Assembly: GCF_000741285.1 (NCBI RefSeq) | Contig: NZ_JGZE01000026.1 | Coordinates: forward strand, 1-64,000 | DNA from: Bifidobacterium mongoliense DSM 21395 | GTDB taxonomy: Bacteria; Actinomycetota; Actinomycetes; Actinomycetales; Bifidobacteriaceae | Direction of reading: 5' to 3' | Length of the DNA stretch: 64,000 bases | Part shown: piece after piece, positions 8,472 to 18,178 of the stretch | How positions within the stretch are numbered: the stretch's first letter is position 1 | Layout of the letters: each line of letters opens with the position of its first letter | The notes under the pieces: model-generated | The model's input: only the letters and a program-made list of their open reading frames with translations | Database searches by the model: none | Told to the model about the DNA's origin: nothing | Translations under genes and position numbers: made by a program

Positions 8472-11222
8472 TTGGAGGGTCCCGAAATCAAGGCCGCAGA
8501 GGCCGTAATTGACAATGGTTCATTTGGTAAGCGCACGTTGCGCTTCGAGACGGGTCGTCTGGCCCAGCAGGCCGACGGTGCCGTAGCCGCTTATCTCGAT
8601 GACGATTCGATGGTCCTGTCGACCACCACGGCTGGTTCGAGCCCCAAGGAGAACTACGACTTCTTCCCGCTCACCGTCGACGTCGAGGAGAAGATGTACG
8701 CGGCCGGCAAGATCCCCGGCTCGTTCTTCCGTCGCGAAGGCCGTCCGTCCTCGCAGGCGATCCTCGCCTGCCGCATCATCGACCGCCCGCTGCGCCCCCT
8801 GTTCCCGCACACGCTGCGCAACGAGGTTCAGGTCGTCGAGACCGTGCTGTCCATCGATCCGGAGGACGCCTACGACATGATCGCGCTCAACGCGGCATCC
8901 GCGTCGACGATGATCTCCGGTCTGCCCTTCGAAGGCCCGGTCTCCGGTGTCCGCCTCGCGCTCATCGACGGCCAGTGGGTTGCGTTCCCTCGTTGGAGCG
9001 AACGCGAACGCGCCGTCTTCGAGCTCGTCGTCGCCGGCCGTGTGGTCGACAACGGTGACGTCGCGATCGCCATGATCGAGGCCGGTGCCGGTGTGAACGC
9101 CTGGAAGCTCATCTACGATGAGGGCCAGACCAAGCCCGATGAGGCCGTCGTCGCCGAAGGCCTCGAGGCCGCCAAGCCGTTCATCAAGGTGATTTGCGAG
9201 GCCCAGAACGAACTCAAGTCCGTGGCCGAGAAGAAGACCAAGGAATTCACGCTGTTCCCGGAGTACACCGATGCGCTCTACCAGCGCATCGACGAGATCG
9301 CCCATGCCGACCTCGACGAGGCCCTCTCCATCGCGGAGAAGCTGCCCCGCCAGGAGCGCATCCACGAGATCAAGAACAAGGTCCGCGAGCAGATCGCCGG
9401 CGAGTTCACCGACATGACCGACGCGGAGAAGGACAAGGAGCTCGGCAACGCCTTCAAAGAGTTGCAGCGCCAGATCGTCCGTCGTCGTATCCTCACGCAG
9501 GACTACCGCATCGACGGTCGTGGCCTGCGCGATATCCGCACCCTGTCAGCCGAGGTCGACATCGTGCCGCGCGTGCACGGATCCGCCCTTTTCCAGCGTG
9601 GTGAGACCCAGATTCTGGGCGTGAGCACCCTGAACATGCTCAAGATGGAGCAGACGATCGACGCGATCTCCGGACCGCAGACCAAGCGCTACATGCACAA
9701 CTACGAGATGCCGCCGTATTCGACCGGTGAGACGGGCCGCGTGGGTTCGCCCAAGCGTCGCGAGATCGGTCACGGTGCGCTCGCCGAGCGTGCCCTAGTG
9801 CCGGTGCTGCCGAGCCGTGAGGACTTCCCCTACGCGATTCGCCAGGTCTCCGAGGCCATCGGATCCAACGGTTCGACCTCCATGGGTTCGGTCTGCGCCT
9901 CCACGATGTCCCTGCTGGCTGCGGGCGTACCGCTCAAAGCTCCGGTCGCCGGCATCGCCATGGGCCTGGTCTCCGGTGACGTCGATGGACGCCACGTCTT
10001 CAAGACCCTGACCGATATTCTGGGAGCCGAGGATGCCTTCGGCGACATGGACTTCAAGGTCGCGGGCACGTCCGAATTCATCACCGCACTGCAACTCGAC
10101 ACCAAGCTCGACGGCATTCCCGCCGATGTGCTGGCCGCCGCTCTGCAGCAGGCCAAGGAAGCACGCACGACGATCCTCGAGGTCATCAACGAGTGCATCG
10201 ATTCCCCGGCCGAGATGAGCCCGTACGCTCCTCGCATCATTACGACCACGGTACCCGTCGAGAAGATCGGCGAGGTCATCGGGCCCAAGGGCAAGATGAT
10301 CAACCAGATCCAGGAGGACACCGGCGCCAACGTCACCATCGAGGACGACGGCACCGTATACATTTCCTCCGAGGGTGGCGAGGCCGCCGAGAAGGCCAAG
10401 GGCATCATCGACGCCATCGCCAACCCGCACGTGCCCCAGCCGGGTGAGACCTTCAACGGCAAGGTCGTGAAGACCACGAGCTTCGGCGCCTTCGTGAACC
10501 TCACGCCGGGCACCGACGGTCTGCTGCACATCTCGCAGATCCGTAACCTGACCAACGGCGAGCGCATCGACGCCGTCGAGGACGTGCTCAAGGAGGGCGA
10601 TACCGTCGAGGTCATCGTCCAGAGCGTCGACGACCGCGGCAAGATCTCGCTGGCCATCCCCGGTTTCGAGGACCAGCAGTCCTCCGCTCCGCGCGGCGGA
10701 CGTGACCGTGGCGATCGCGACGACCGTCGTGGTGGCCGAGACCGTCGCGACGATCGCGGATACCGCGGGCGTCGCGATCACGGCGATCGGGATTACGATG
10801 ACCGCCGTGGAGGCCACGGCCGTCGTGACGACCGTGATGATTCCTATGGCGAGCGCCATGAGAGCCGTACCAACGACGGTAGCGACGACCGCAATGCCAG
10901 CCGCAACGACAGTCGTGATTACGAGGATCGTCCGCGCCGCAGCCATGAGGATGACCGCTCGGATGATCGTCGTGGTGATCGTGATGACCGGCGCGGCGAG
11001 CGTCGTGATGACCGTCGTGAGGATCGTGGTGGCGAGCGTCGCGAAGGTGGTCGTGGTGGTCGCGGTGGGTACCGTGGACGTCGCGATGACCGCAATCCAC
11101 GCTATGCCACGGATGACAACTACGACGAGTATCGCGCCGATCGCGAAGAGCGTTCGGAGCGTCCGCGCCGCCGTGTGCGTCGCGACTTCGACCCTTTCGA
11201 GGCTGATCTGATGCTGTGCTAG
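8472..11222 (+). CDS. pnp: polyribonucleotide nucleotidyltransferase with long Arg/Asp/Gly-rich tail
   Basis: Phosphorolytic 3'-5' exoribonuclease and polymerase, core of RNA decay. Order of domains: first RNase PH fold (residues about 10-150), helical domain, second RNase PH fold with the catalytic [10 protein letters not shown] motif (about 525), KH domain with GPKGKM (about 610), S1 domain with FGAFVNL (about 670-725). The protein has 916 residues against the usual 700-750. The extra 175 residues are a repetitive tail of RDDRRGG-type words, unlike the compact end of most homologues. The start is TTG at 8472, chosen because AAAGGAGG lies just upstream and the N-terminal [15 protein letters not shown] matches the family. 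A GC-rich hairpin follows the gene. Confidence 0.97.
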   Translation: MEGPEIKAAEAVIDNGSFGKRTLRFETGRLAQQADGAVAAYLDDDSMVLSTTTAGSSPKENYDFFPLTVDVEEKMYAAGKIPGSFFRREGRPSSQAILACRIIDRPLRPLFPHTLRNEVQVVETVLSIDPEDAYDMIALNAASASTMISGLPFEGPVSGVRLALIDGQWVAFPRWSERERAVFELVVAGRVVDNGDVAIAMIEAGAGVNAWKLIYDEGQTKPDEAVVAEGLEAAKPFIKVICEAQNELKSVAEKKTKEFTLFPEYTDALYQRIDEIAHADLDEALSIAEKLPRQERIHEIKNKVREQIAGEFTDMTDAEKDKELGNAFKELQRQIVRRRILTQDYRIDGRGLRDIRTLSAEVDIVPRVHGSALFQRGETQILGVSTLNMLKMEQTIDAISGPQTKRYMHNYEMPPYSTGETGRVGSPKRREIGHGALAERALVPVLPSREDFPYAIRQVSEAIGSNGSTSMGSVCASTMSLLAAGVPLKAPVAGIAMGLVSGDVDGRHVFKTLTDILGAEDAFGDMDFKVAGTSEFITALQLDTKLDGIPADVLAAALQQAKEARTTILEVINECIDSPAEMSPYAPRIITTTVPVEKIGEVIGPKGKMINQIQEDTGANVTIEDDGTVYISSEGGEAAEKAKGIIDAIANPHVPQPGETFNGKVVKTTSFGAFVNLTPGTDGLLHISQIRNLTNGERIDAVEDVLKEGDTVEVIVQSVDDRGKISLAIPGFEDQQSSAPRGGRDRGDRDDRRGGRDRRDDRGYRGRRDHGDRDYDDRRGGHGRRDDRDDSYGERHESRTNDGSDDRNASRNDSRDYEDRPRRSHEDDRSDDRRGDRDDRRGERRDDRREDRGGERREGGRGGRGGYRGRRDDRNPRYATDDNYDEYRADREERSERPRRRVRRDFDPFEADLMLC

Positions 11223-11237
11223 GCACGGCAAGTCGGT

Positions 11238-11271
11238 ATGTGGGGGATGCGCCTATGGCGGTCCCCCACAT
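11238..11271 (+). terminator. pnp terminator hairpin
   Basis: 10-bp perfect arms ATGTGGGGGA / TCCCCCACAT around a 14-nt loop, 16 nt after the pnp stop, without a U tract. Confidence 0.7.
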
Positions 11272-11350
11272 GCATATGTCGTTATACGTCGGTCACCGGG
11301 ACGGGTCTGGGGGTGACGTGCGACACGTCTGCAGTTTCCTGCAGAAGGCC

Positions 11351-11379
11351 TTGCATCGAGTGTTCGAAACTTTTAGAAC
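11351..11379 (+). promoter_or_regulatory. promoter of the small peptide gene
   Basis: TTGCAT, 17-nt spacer, TAGAAC. The transcript would start near 11386 and give a leader of about 68 nt ending in GGGAGGGAAGG before the ATG. Confidence 0.5.
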
Positions 11380-11453
11380 TAGTGACCGTGTGTGCTAGTT
11401 GGAGGATATGAGATCGACAGCGTGGTCTGATTTCACCCAAGGGAGGGAAGGCA

Positions 11454-11696
11454 ATGAACGGTATCATCGCCATGATGGCGCGGGGTGCAGCGGTAGTCGC
11501 CGCGGTTGGTGCGACGATGGCTCCTGCCATACCAGTGGGAGCGGTGCAGAAGGTCGACGCGCCCCGCGCCGCCGTCGAACATGCACTCGCGGCATCTAAA
11601 CGTGGGCAATCGTTGACCGACCCCGCATGTCCGCCGTGGTTGCAATGGGCGTGCGGTCCGCGTGTCGCGGGGGACGCGGCGCGTCGGACCGACTGA
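11454..11696 (+). CDS. small exported-looking peptide, two-Cys C-terminus
   Basis: An 80-residue product with no family I recognise. The first 30 residues are hydrophobic after a Met/Arg start (AMMARGAAVVAAVGATMAPA), fitting a signal peptide or single membrane anchor. A KR pair lies near residue 49, and the segment ACPPWLQWACGP (residues 58-69) has two cysteines seven residues apart, able to close a small ring. A strong site (GGGAGGGAAGG) and a plausible promoter precede the ATG. It ends 112 bp from the end of a sensor kinase gene on the other strand, whose regulator lies beyond. A role as a signalling or antimicrobial peptide is inference only; it might also be a short cell-envelope protein. 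Confidence 0.55.
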   Translation: MNGIIAMMARGAAVVAAVGATMAPAIPVGAVQKVDAPRAAVEHALAASKRGQSLTDPACPPWLQWACGPRVAGDAARRTD

Positions 11697-11808
11697 ATAA
11701 CCGCGCTGGTGATGGACGTGTCAGAAATGGGCGCTACGTTACGGCAGGGAGTATGGCGTTACGTCTGGTACCGTCGGACTCCACGGTATCGACGCATGGA
11801 GTGACCAA

Positions 11809-12939
11809 CTACGCGGTTGGGCATGGACCTCCCATTCCCCCCCGCCTTGCGGTGATGGCGGCGGCGTAACGGCGCAGTCCGGACCCCAGGCCTGTCGGTG
11901 AGACGCCGGGCGACGGTGGATCGACGGGGGTGTCGGCGAGGCTGACGTCCAGCGCCTCGACATCCGCGCAGAGTGCCAGCGTGTAGCCCTGTGAAGGATC
12001 CGCATGGTGTGCCACGTTGCCCAGCAGCTCACGCACCAGCCCCACGATCAGGTCCGTGTTGTCCTCACCGGCGGGGGGCAGCGTGTTCGGCAACAGCACC
12101 GTGCCTTGGAATCCGAGTGACTGCAGGATGTCCTGTTGTTCGTCCAGCAGCGCGCAGACCTGTTGGTGCAGCGCCGAACGGCCCGACGTACCGGGCTGAC
12201 GTCGCACGGTCGGTGCGCCGGCGTCTTCCGGTGCATCAACGTACTCGAGTGCGACGATGGCCTTTCTGGTCTGCGTGAGGGCGTTCACCGCACCGGTGCG
12301 GATTCGCTTGAGCGCTCGTCGCTCCGGTATGTCGGCATGTCGAGAGATGGCCTCGTCGAGGAGCATGATGACGTCGTTCATGTCGTTCATGGCGTAGTCG
12401 TGCAGCTGCTGGGTGATCGCGGTGTTGCGCCGTATCTCTCGGTTGCGTTTCTCCTGATCATGACGCCAGGTCGCCGTGCGCGTCGCCGTGCCGACGACCG
12501 TTGCGGCCAGCACCAAAGCGGCGTAGGAGACGATACCGCCGTCGTTCATGAAGGACGTGTCCCGCGACACCAGATTGCCCGCGGCTCCGGCGACGAGGAT
12601 GAAGGCGACGCCCGCGCCGACCCGACGACGCAGGAAACCGGTGATGCCGGTCGCCAACAATCCCATGAACAACATGCTGATGGGCGTCGACCAAGGGCTG
12701 AGAAAATCCATGACCTGCGCGCACGCCACCGCGATGCCTCCGATGCCGGGGTCCAGAATGAACCACGCGATGGCGATGAGACGGATGGTGAACGTCGCGC
12801 CCCGCGCCCACGTCCACGGGGACGTGGTCATCCAATAGACGCTCTCCGTCACGGTCAGCAGCCCGGCGGCCATGGCCAAGAGCGACACGGTTGTATTACG
12901 GGTGTTCCACAGGCGTGCCAACTGTGCGCGTAGCTTCAT
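11809..12939 (-). CDS. NarL-family sensor histidine kinase
   Basis: A 376-residue membrane kinase. About five hydrophobic segments fill residues 15-165. They are followed by a HisKA_3-like dimerisation helix with the phosphoacceptor in QQLHDYAMNDM (about 195), and a degenerate ATPase domain. The N-box is recognisable (ELLGNVAHHA), as is a glycine-rich GLGSGLRRY, but the usual DNGxG box is replaced by LADTPVDPPSPG, so activity may be weak. A GGAAGGGA site precedes the ATG. The LuxR-type regulator gene lies 102 bp upstream on the same strand, so the pair is co-directed; the peptide gene at 11454 converges on it. The membrane part has no extracytoplasmic sensor domain, typical of kinases sensing small peptides or envelope stress. 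Confidence 0.85.
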   Translation of the reverse strand: MKLRAQLARLWNTRNTTVSLLAMAAGLLTVTESVYWMTTSPWTWARGATFTIRLIAIAWFILDPGIGGIAVACAQVMDFLSPWSTPISMLFMGLLATGITGFLRRRVGAGVAFILVAGAAGNLVSRDTSFMNDGGIVSYAALVLAATVVGTATRTATWRHDQEKRNREIRRNTAITQQLHDYAMNDMNDVIMLLDEAISRHADIPERRALKRIRTGAVNALTQTRKAIVALEYVDAPEDAGAPTVRRQPGTSGRSALHQQVCALLDEQQDILQSLGFQGTVLLPNTLPPAGEDNTDLIVGLVRELLGNVAHHADPSQGYTLALCADVEALDVSLADTPVDPPSPGVSPTGLGSGLRRYAAAITARRGGMGGPCPTA

Positions 12940-13011
12940 AGAACATGGTCCCTTCCGGTGGGTGTCGTGCGTCCGACCAACACAATGTAACGCTAGACGA
13001 TGTCACGGAAT

Positions 13012-13053
13012 GTGAATCAGGCGATGTGACGGCAGCGTGAATCAGGCGATGTG
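13012..13053. repeat. 17-bp direct repeat between kinase and regulator genes
   Basis: GTGAATCAGGCGATGTG occurs at 13012-13028 and 13037-13053. The second copy overlaps the last codons of the regulator gene, so the first looks like a duplication of that 3' end. Confidence 0.8.
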
Positions 13054-13725
13054 CATGGATCGGCACAGATCCATGACGTCATACCAGGTGTTCGAATGCA
13101 GTTTGTTCTTGATGTTCCTGCGGTGCGAGAACACCGTGTCCGCGGATACGTGCAGGGTTTGGGCTATCTCGCGGGTGTTCATCGAGGACATGCTCAACGA
13201 CAGCACCCGTCGTTCAGTGACGGTCAGCCAGACGACCTGTCGTTTCGCCGTCTCGTCGCTTGCGGCCATGCGAGACTGCACCACGGAATCGAACCCGCCG
13301 TCGGCGGGGTATGCCAGACCACGGCTCACCGCGTCGAGAGCCAGAGGCAACGTCTTTCTCAGCGTACTCTTGTCGAGCAGGGCTTGGGCCCCCGCGGCGT
13401 GGAGCTGTTCACGGTAGAGTTCGGGCTGATATGCCGTCATGCCGATGATGCCGATATCGGGTACGTCACGGCGAAGGCGGGCCGCGATCTGGGCGCCGGT
13501 CAAGCCGTTCAAGGCCATGTCGACGAGTATGACGTTGGTGCGTCGCACGCCGAAACGGCATTCCTGTATGGCTTGGGCCGGGTTGTTACTGGCCCAGGCG
13601 TCGATCTGACGGTTCGGGGTGTTCAGGCGAGCCAGTAATGCGACGATGCACTCCAAGGCGCAAATGTCGTTATCCAATACGCCCACACGAACCGGTGAGT
13701 ACGGCGTTGTGGTGGATTCGCTCAT
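13042..13725 (-). CDS. LuxR/NarL-type response regulator
   Basis: A 227-residue regulator: receiver domain with acidic pocket (VLDND), phosphoacceptor in ILVDMALNG, Thr in GMTAY and Lys in LLDKSTL, then a LuxR helix-turn-helix (LTVTERRVLSLSMSSMNTRE and SADTVFSHRRNIKNKL). All receiver residues are present, unlike the partner kinase whose nucleotide box is eroded. The start at 13725 is preferred because a -10 box TACCAT (13738-13733) ends 7 nt before it, the leaderless layout seen at many genes here; an ATG at 13734 is possible. It is transcribed toward the kinase gene. Targets are not visible; the peptide gene is an obvious candidate. Confidence 0.9.
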   Translation of the reverse strand: MSESTTTPYSPVRVGVLDNDICALECIVALLARLNTPNRQIDAWASNNPAQAIQECRFGVRRTNVILVDMALNGLTGAQIAARLRRDVPDIGIIGMTAYQPELYREQLHAAGAQALLDKSTLRKTLPLALDAVSRGLAYPADGGFDSVVQSRMAASDETAKRQVVWLTVTERRVLSLSMSSMNTREIAQTLHVSADTVFSHRRNIKNKLHSNTWYDVMDLCRSMHIA

Positions 13726-13967
13726 GCCTTCCATGGTACATGGCCGCGTTTGAGGGTGTTCCCGGACGATCAGACAGCGGGCCGTGCCCCGCCGGGTCGG
13801 CATGGTCCGCTGGAGTGTCCGTGTGGCGCATTCAGCATTTGGTCAGCACGGGATGGTTGCCCTGTGCGACAATGGTGGGTAGTGGATATCCACGGCCGTC
13901 GCCCAATTGTTGGGTATGAAGGGCGTGGATGTCGCGAAATCAAGGACCATCATTGAAGGAGGAAGTC

Positions 13968-14543
13968 ATGGGTGCTCTTATCGCTCTCGTGGTCGTCATC
14001 GTGATCATCGTCATCCTGTTGGTGTGGGGCATGGGTGCGTACAACGCCTTGGTCGCGTTGCGCAACCGCGTCGCCAACGGCTGGGCGCAGATCGATGTAC
14101 AGCTCAAGCAGCGGGCCGATCTCATCCCCAATCTCGTGGAGACCGTCAAGGGGTACGCGAGCCATGAATCCGAGGTCTTCACCCAGGTCACCCAGGCACG
14201 GGCCCACGCCGTGTCGGCCGCGAGCGATCCGAACGCCACCATGGCGCAGCGCTCGCAGGCGGAGAACGAGTTGTCGCGTTCGCTCATCAATCTGCAGGCC
14301 ACTGCCGAGAACTATCCCCAGTTGCAGGCCAATCAGAACTTCATGGATTTGCAGGACCAGCTGGCCCAATTGGAGCAGAAGATCGCGTATGCCCGCCAGT
14401 TCTACAACGACGTGGTCCTCAAGTTCAACACCAGGATCGAGACGGTGCCGAGCAACATCATCGCCGGAATGTTTCATTTCGCGCAGGCGCAGTATTTCGA
14501 GGCCGAGGAAGCGGCCAAGCAGGCTCCGCAGGTCAAGTTCTGA
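13968..14543 (+). CDS. lemA: LemA family protein
   Basis: A 191-residue protein with one N-terminal membrane helix (residues 2-22) and the LemA four-helix body: YNALVALRNRVANGWAQIDVQLKQR, DLIPNLVETVKGYASHE, then AQAQYFEAEEAA near the end. Its biochemical role is unknown; LemA proteins are membrane-anchored with an extracellular helical bundle. The ATG at 13968 follows AAGGAGG. A DUF2207 membrane protein gene follows after about 240 nt, a pairing common in bacteria, so the two may act together at the envelope. Confidence 0.93.
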   Translation: MGALIALVVVIVIIVILLVWGMGAYNALVALRNRVANGWAQIDVQLKQRADLIPNLVETVKGYASHESEVFTQVTQARAHAVSAASDPNATMAQRSQAENELSRSLINLQATAENYPQLQANQNFMDLQDQLAQLEQKIAYARQFYNDVVLKFNTRIETVPSNIIAGMFHFAQAQYFEAEEAAKQAPQVKF

Positions 14544-14785
14544 TCAAGTTCTGATCGAGTGCCGTCCCCGGGTTCGGAGTATCTGCCGGTTCGGCGCATC
14601 ACGGCGCGTCTGGGCGGCATACCATGCTTGGCCGGGACGCGACGTTCGGACGCAACCTGACGGTCCGACGTGGTCGTGATGGTTGGGCGCAGTCGGTCGG
14701 GCTGGATCGAGACGGGTCGATATGCCACCGGTGAGCGCGGCGTCGCCGTCGGGCCGTGGTGGGCAACGACAGGGAAGAGGTCGTG

Positions 14786-16963
14786 ATGATACGAAGATGG
14801 GTACGTGCCGCGTGCATCTCCGCGGTGATCGTTGCGCTGGCGTTGTTCGCCGGTGTCCTCGCCACGGCGTTGAGGGGCGATGATGCCGATCTGAGCTACC
14901 GGCGTGCTGATTATGACGTGACCATCGCCGCGAACGGCGATATGAGGGTCGTGCAGCACCTCGACATCAGGCTCAAGGACCGCGACAACGACCGGCCGTG
15001 GCGTCAGCTGTTCCAGCAGTATCGCATCGATCCCTCGAATCTCACCGACATCAAGGACGTCAGCGTGACCAACGCCACGACGGGTGAGCGGTATGCCCGC
15101 ATCGCACCGCGTTCGCCCTCTTCGGTGCCCTCGAGTCAGTGGGACGGCGAGTTCGCCCGACACTGGTATATCGCCGATGTCACGGATGGCGTCGATGACC
15201 CGCCGGAGTACGTGTCGCCCGCCTCACCCCACGATGATGTGCCGTCGAAACGGGTGGAGATCGGGTGGAATATCCCAGCCACCACCAAAGCCGATCATCT
15301 GCGTTTCGACATCGCCATGACCTTCGTCGGCACGGCGACCGCCTACGATGACGTCGCCGCGCTGCAGTGGGAGCCCGTCGGTGAGGACAACCAGATCCCT
15401 GTCGGGGAGTTCAGTGCGATGGTGCGTTTCCCGCAGGGGGTGACCCGCTCGAATTCATGGGCGTGGCTGCATTACACGGGTCGTTCGACCACGTCGCGTT
15501 CGGCCAACGGTGATCTGCACTTCACCGCCTCCGACATCCGCAACGGCCAATACCTCAATCTCGTCACCATCTTCGACGTCACCCATGCCTTGGGCGTGGT
15601 CCGTCATGGTGAGGGTGGGGCGAAGGACCGGATCATGCGTCAGGAGGCCCAGCAGGAGCAGGCCTGGCGCGAGCGTCAGCAGCGTAGGGCCCGCGTGCTG
15701 CTCATCTCGGCCGTCGTCGTGGCGGGCATCGGGCTCCTCCTGATCGCGTTGGGTGTCGCCGCCTCCGTGCGCAGCAATCGTGAGGTCAGATATCACGGCG
15801 ACATCGAGTATTGGCGCGATCCGCCCGCGATGAGCCCGGCCAGCGCCGCGGCGTTGCTTGCGGTCATGGAGCCCGTGGGCTCATCGAAGCTCACATCGCG
15901 GCAGATGGCCGCCACGGTGCTGTCGTTGGCCTCGAAGAGGGCGATCGCCATCTATCCCGGATCCTCCGCGCGGTACCGGGGTTTCGACGCCGCGCCGTAC
16001 GACCCTTCGGTGGTCGCCAACGCATTACGCGCCGATCCTTCGGACAGGCGAGAGGCCACGAACACCATCCTGCTGCTGCCTGCGATCAGGGAGCACCGCG
16101 CGGACCTGCGTCTGAGTGCCAGCGAGGACGCCGCCCTGCGGCTGCTCGAGAAAGCCGGGGAACGATCGGGGTCGACGGTCTTCGATCTCAATGAGATGCG
16201 TGAGGCCTTCAAGGGGTGGAGCGGCGGCTACCAGGTGCAGGAACGCTACCAGACCGCCGTCGGCACCGAGTTCGCCCGGCTCGGCGCGACCTCGTCGACC
16301 GGGGTGTGGGCCCGGGTCTGCGGCTTCATCGCCCTGACCGGGGCGCTGGTGATGGGCTTGGCCTACATCGGTCTCGGCGAGCTCGCCCTGGCTTGCCTGG
16401 TCGCCGGCCCGGTCCTGTTCGGATCGTGCCTGGTGATCTTCAGCGCCCGTTCGACTGGATTGAGCGCCACCGGCCAGGAACTGGCCGGCCAGGTGCTGGG
16501 GCTGAGGCGGTATCTTCAACATTTCAGCGATTTCAAGGACCGTGGCGCCGAGGACCTGGTGCTGTGGGACCGGTATCTGGTGTATGCCGCGGCCTTCGGC
16601 ATATCCGAGACCGCCATGCGTCAACTGGCCAAGGTCTATCCCCAACTCACCGATCCACAGTGGCTCGACGCGCATGCCGGAGGAGCCATGCTCTATCCGC
16701 TGTACAGGCCGTATCTGCCGGCCATGTACGGAGGCGTGGTGGGATCTCAGGGCCTTGATGCGATGCAGGCGGCGCCTGGTACCCTCAGTGCGGGATTCGG
16801 CGACATCGGAGCCCAGTTGAGCTCCAGCTTCGCCGATCTGAGCAACACCATACAGTTGGCCGCCCCGTCCACTTCGTCCGGTTCGAGCGGGGGTTCGTTC
16901 TCCGGCGGTGGGTTCGGCGGTATGTCCGGCGGTTCGGGCGGCGGTTCCTTCGGCGGGCGCTGA
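14786..16963 (+). CDS. DUF2207 membrane protein
   Basis: A 725-residue protein. It has an N-terminal signal/anchor (residues 7-27), then a beta-rich extracytoplasmic region beginning DLSYRRADYDVTIAANGDM (the DUF2207 domain), a membrane helix near residue 315 (VLLISAVVVAGIGLLLIALGV), a cytoplasmic segment, two further helices near 525-560 and a Gly/Ser-rich tail ending SGGSGGGSFGGR. That layout, including the glycine-rich end, is typical of the family; the function is not known. The ATG at 14786 follows AGGGAAGAGG. It sits next to lemA in the same direction with 242 nt between, so it may have its own promoter. Confidence 0.9.
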   Translation: MIRRWVRAACISAVIVALALFAGVLATALRGDDADLSYRRADYDVTIAANGDMRVVQHLDIRLKDRDNDRPWRQLFQQYRIDPSNLTDIKDVSVTNATTGERYARIAPRSPSSVPSSQWDGEFARHWYIADVTDGVDDPPEYVSPASPHDDVPSKRVEIGWNIPATTKADHLRFDIAMTFVGTATAYDDVAALQWEPVGEDNQIPVGEFSAMVRFPQGVTRSNSWAWLHYTGRSTTSRSANGDLHFTASDIRNGQYLNLVTIFDVTHALGVVRHGEGGAKDRIMRQEAQQEQAWRERQQRRARVLLISAVVVAGIGLLLIALGVAASVRSNREVRYHGDIEYWRDPPAMSPASAAALLAVMEPVGSSKLTSRQMAATVLSLASKRAIAIYPGSSARYRGFDAAPYDPSVVANALRADPSDRREATNTILLLPAIREHRADLRLSASEDAALRLLEKAGERSGSTVFDLNEMREAFKGWSGGYQVQERYQTAVGTEFARLGATSSTGVWARVCGFIALTGALVMGLAYIGLGELALACLVAGPVLFGSCLVIFSARSTGLSATGQELAGQVLGLRRYLQHFSDFKDRGAEDLVLWDRYLVYAAAFGISETAMRQLAKVYPQLTDPQWLDAHAGGAMLYPLYRPYLPAMYGGVVGSQGLDAMQAAPGTLSAGFGDIGAQLSSSFADLSNTIQLAAPSTSSGSSGGSFSGGGFGGMSGGSGGGSFGGR

Positions 16964-17208
16964 GTCGGGCGACCACGGGTTCGGCATGGCATGGGTTCGC
17001 CGTGACACCGGTTCGGCAGGTGTCGACCGACCGCTTTCGTGCCGGCCCTGAGGCGACTGCCGGTGACGGCGATTCCTTCGGCCCGGGCCCCGCTCGCCCA
17101 TGCCGTTCTTCCCGGTCGCCTACGCCGGGCGCATAGGACGGTCGTATATCATGGGTGCTGCATCTGTGAGACGGAATCGGCTGCGATCATCGACGAAAAG
17201 GAGTGCAC

Positions 17209-18072
17209 ATGATACTGCATCGTCATCTGGGACCCTACGACACCACGGCGGTGGGTCTGGGCGAGATGCCCCTGACCCTGGAGAACAATCTCGGCGAGGC
17301 GACCGGAATCGACACCATTCACGCCGCCCTCGACGCCGGGTGCCGGCACATCGACACCGCGTGGGCCTACTACCAATCGGGTGGCACCGAGCAGGCCGGC
17401 GAGCGGCTGGTCCGCAAGGCGCTCGATACGTGGGATGGACCGCATGATGAGGTCACGGTGGCGACCAAGGTCGGCCATTTCCGCAACTTCACCGATGGCG
17501 TCCCCACGTGGGACGTCGACGGCCGACCCGAACGGCTCATCCACGACGCCAAACAGTCGGCGCAGGCGTTGGGCGGGCACGCGATCGATCTGCTGTACTT
17601 CCACCGTCCGGATCCAAAAGTGCCGTACAACGAGTCGATCGAGGCCATCAAGCAGCTCGTCGACGAGGGTGTGGCGCGGTACGCGGGCATTTCCAACGCT
17701 TCGGTCGAACAGATCGACATCGCGCTCGGCATCCTCGGCGACCGTCTCATCGCGGTGCAGAACCAGTTCTCGCCCATCTACCGGCAGAGCGCCGACACCT
17801 TGGCCTATACGGCGAAACGAGGATTGTCCTTTGTGTGCTGGAGTCCGCTCGGCGGATACCGCAAAAAGAAGGACGCCCATAAGTTCGATCCATTCCGTGC
17901 AGTGGCGCAACGGCGGGGCGTGAGCTACCAGCAGGTGGTGCTGGCATGGGAACTCGCGCAGGGCGATCATGTCTTCGTGATTCCCGGCGCGCATCGTCCC
18001 GCCACCATCCTCGACAGTCTGCACGCAGGGGAACTCGAACTCAGCGCCGAGGATCTGGCCGGACTGCGATAG
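17209..18072 (+). CDS. aldo/keto reductase
   Basis: NAD(P)H-dependent carbonyl reductase of the AKR superfamily; 287 residues. The catalytic tetrad is present: Asp and Tyr in HIDTAWAYY, Lys in ATKVGHF, His in LLYFHRPDP. The NADP-binding end reads VFVIPGAHRPATILDSL, fitting the family's phosphate-binding loop. The substrate cannot be told from sequence. ATG at 17209 follows AAAAGGAG. It stands alone between DUF2207 and the PgeF-like gene, all on the plus strand. Confidence 0.9.
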   Translation: MILHRHLGPYDTTAVGLGEMPLTLENNLGEATGIDTIHAALDAGCRHIDTAWAYYQSGGTEQAGERLVRKALDTWDGPHDEVTVATKVGHFRNFTDGVPTWDVDGRPERLIHDAKQSAQALGGHAIDLLYFHRPDPKVPYNESIEAIKQLVDEGVARYAGISNASVEQIDIALGILGDRLIAVQNQFSPIYRQSADTLAYTAKRGLSFVCWSPLGGYRKKKDAHKFDPFRAVAQRRGVSYQQVVLAWELAQGDHVFVIPGAHRPATILDSLHAGELELSAEDLAGLR

Positions 18073-18178
18073 CCCGGCACCTGTTCCGGTGAGTCCGGAG
18101 GTTGGTCGTGCGGTGACCTCCGACGGTAGTCATATCCGCACGGTGAGCGTCGCATTCGGCGCGGAAGGACGGTGAGCC

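Noticed and set aside
12136..12933. Plus-strand frame opposite the NarL-type kinase
   Set aside because: Composition is a mirror of the kinase gene and no domain is visible.
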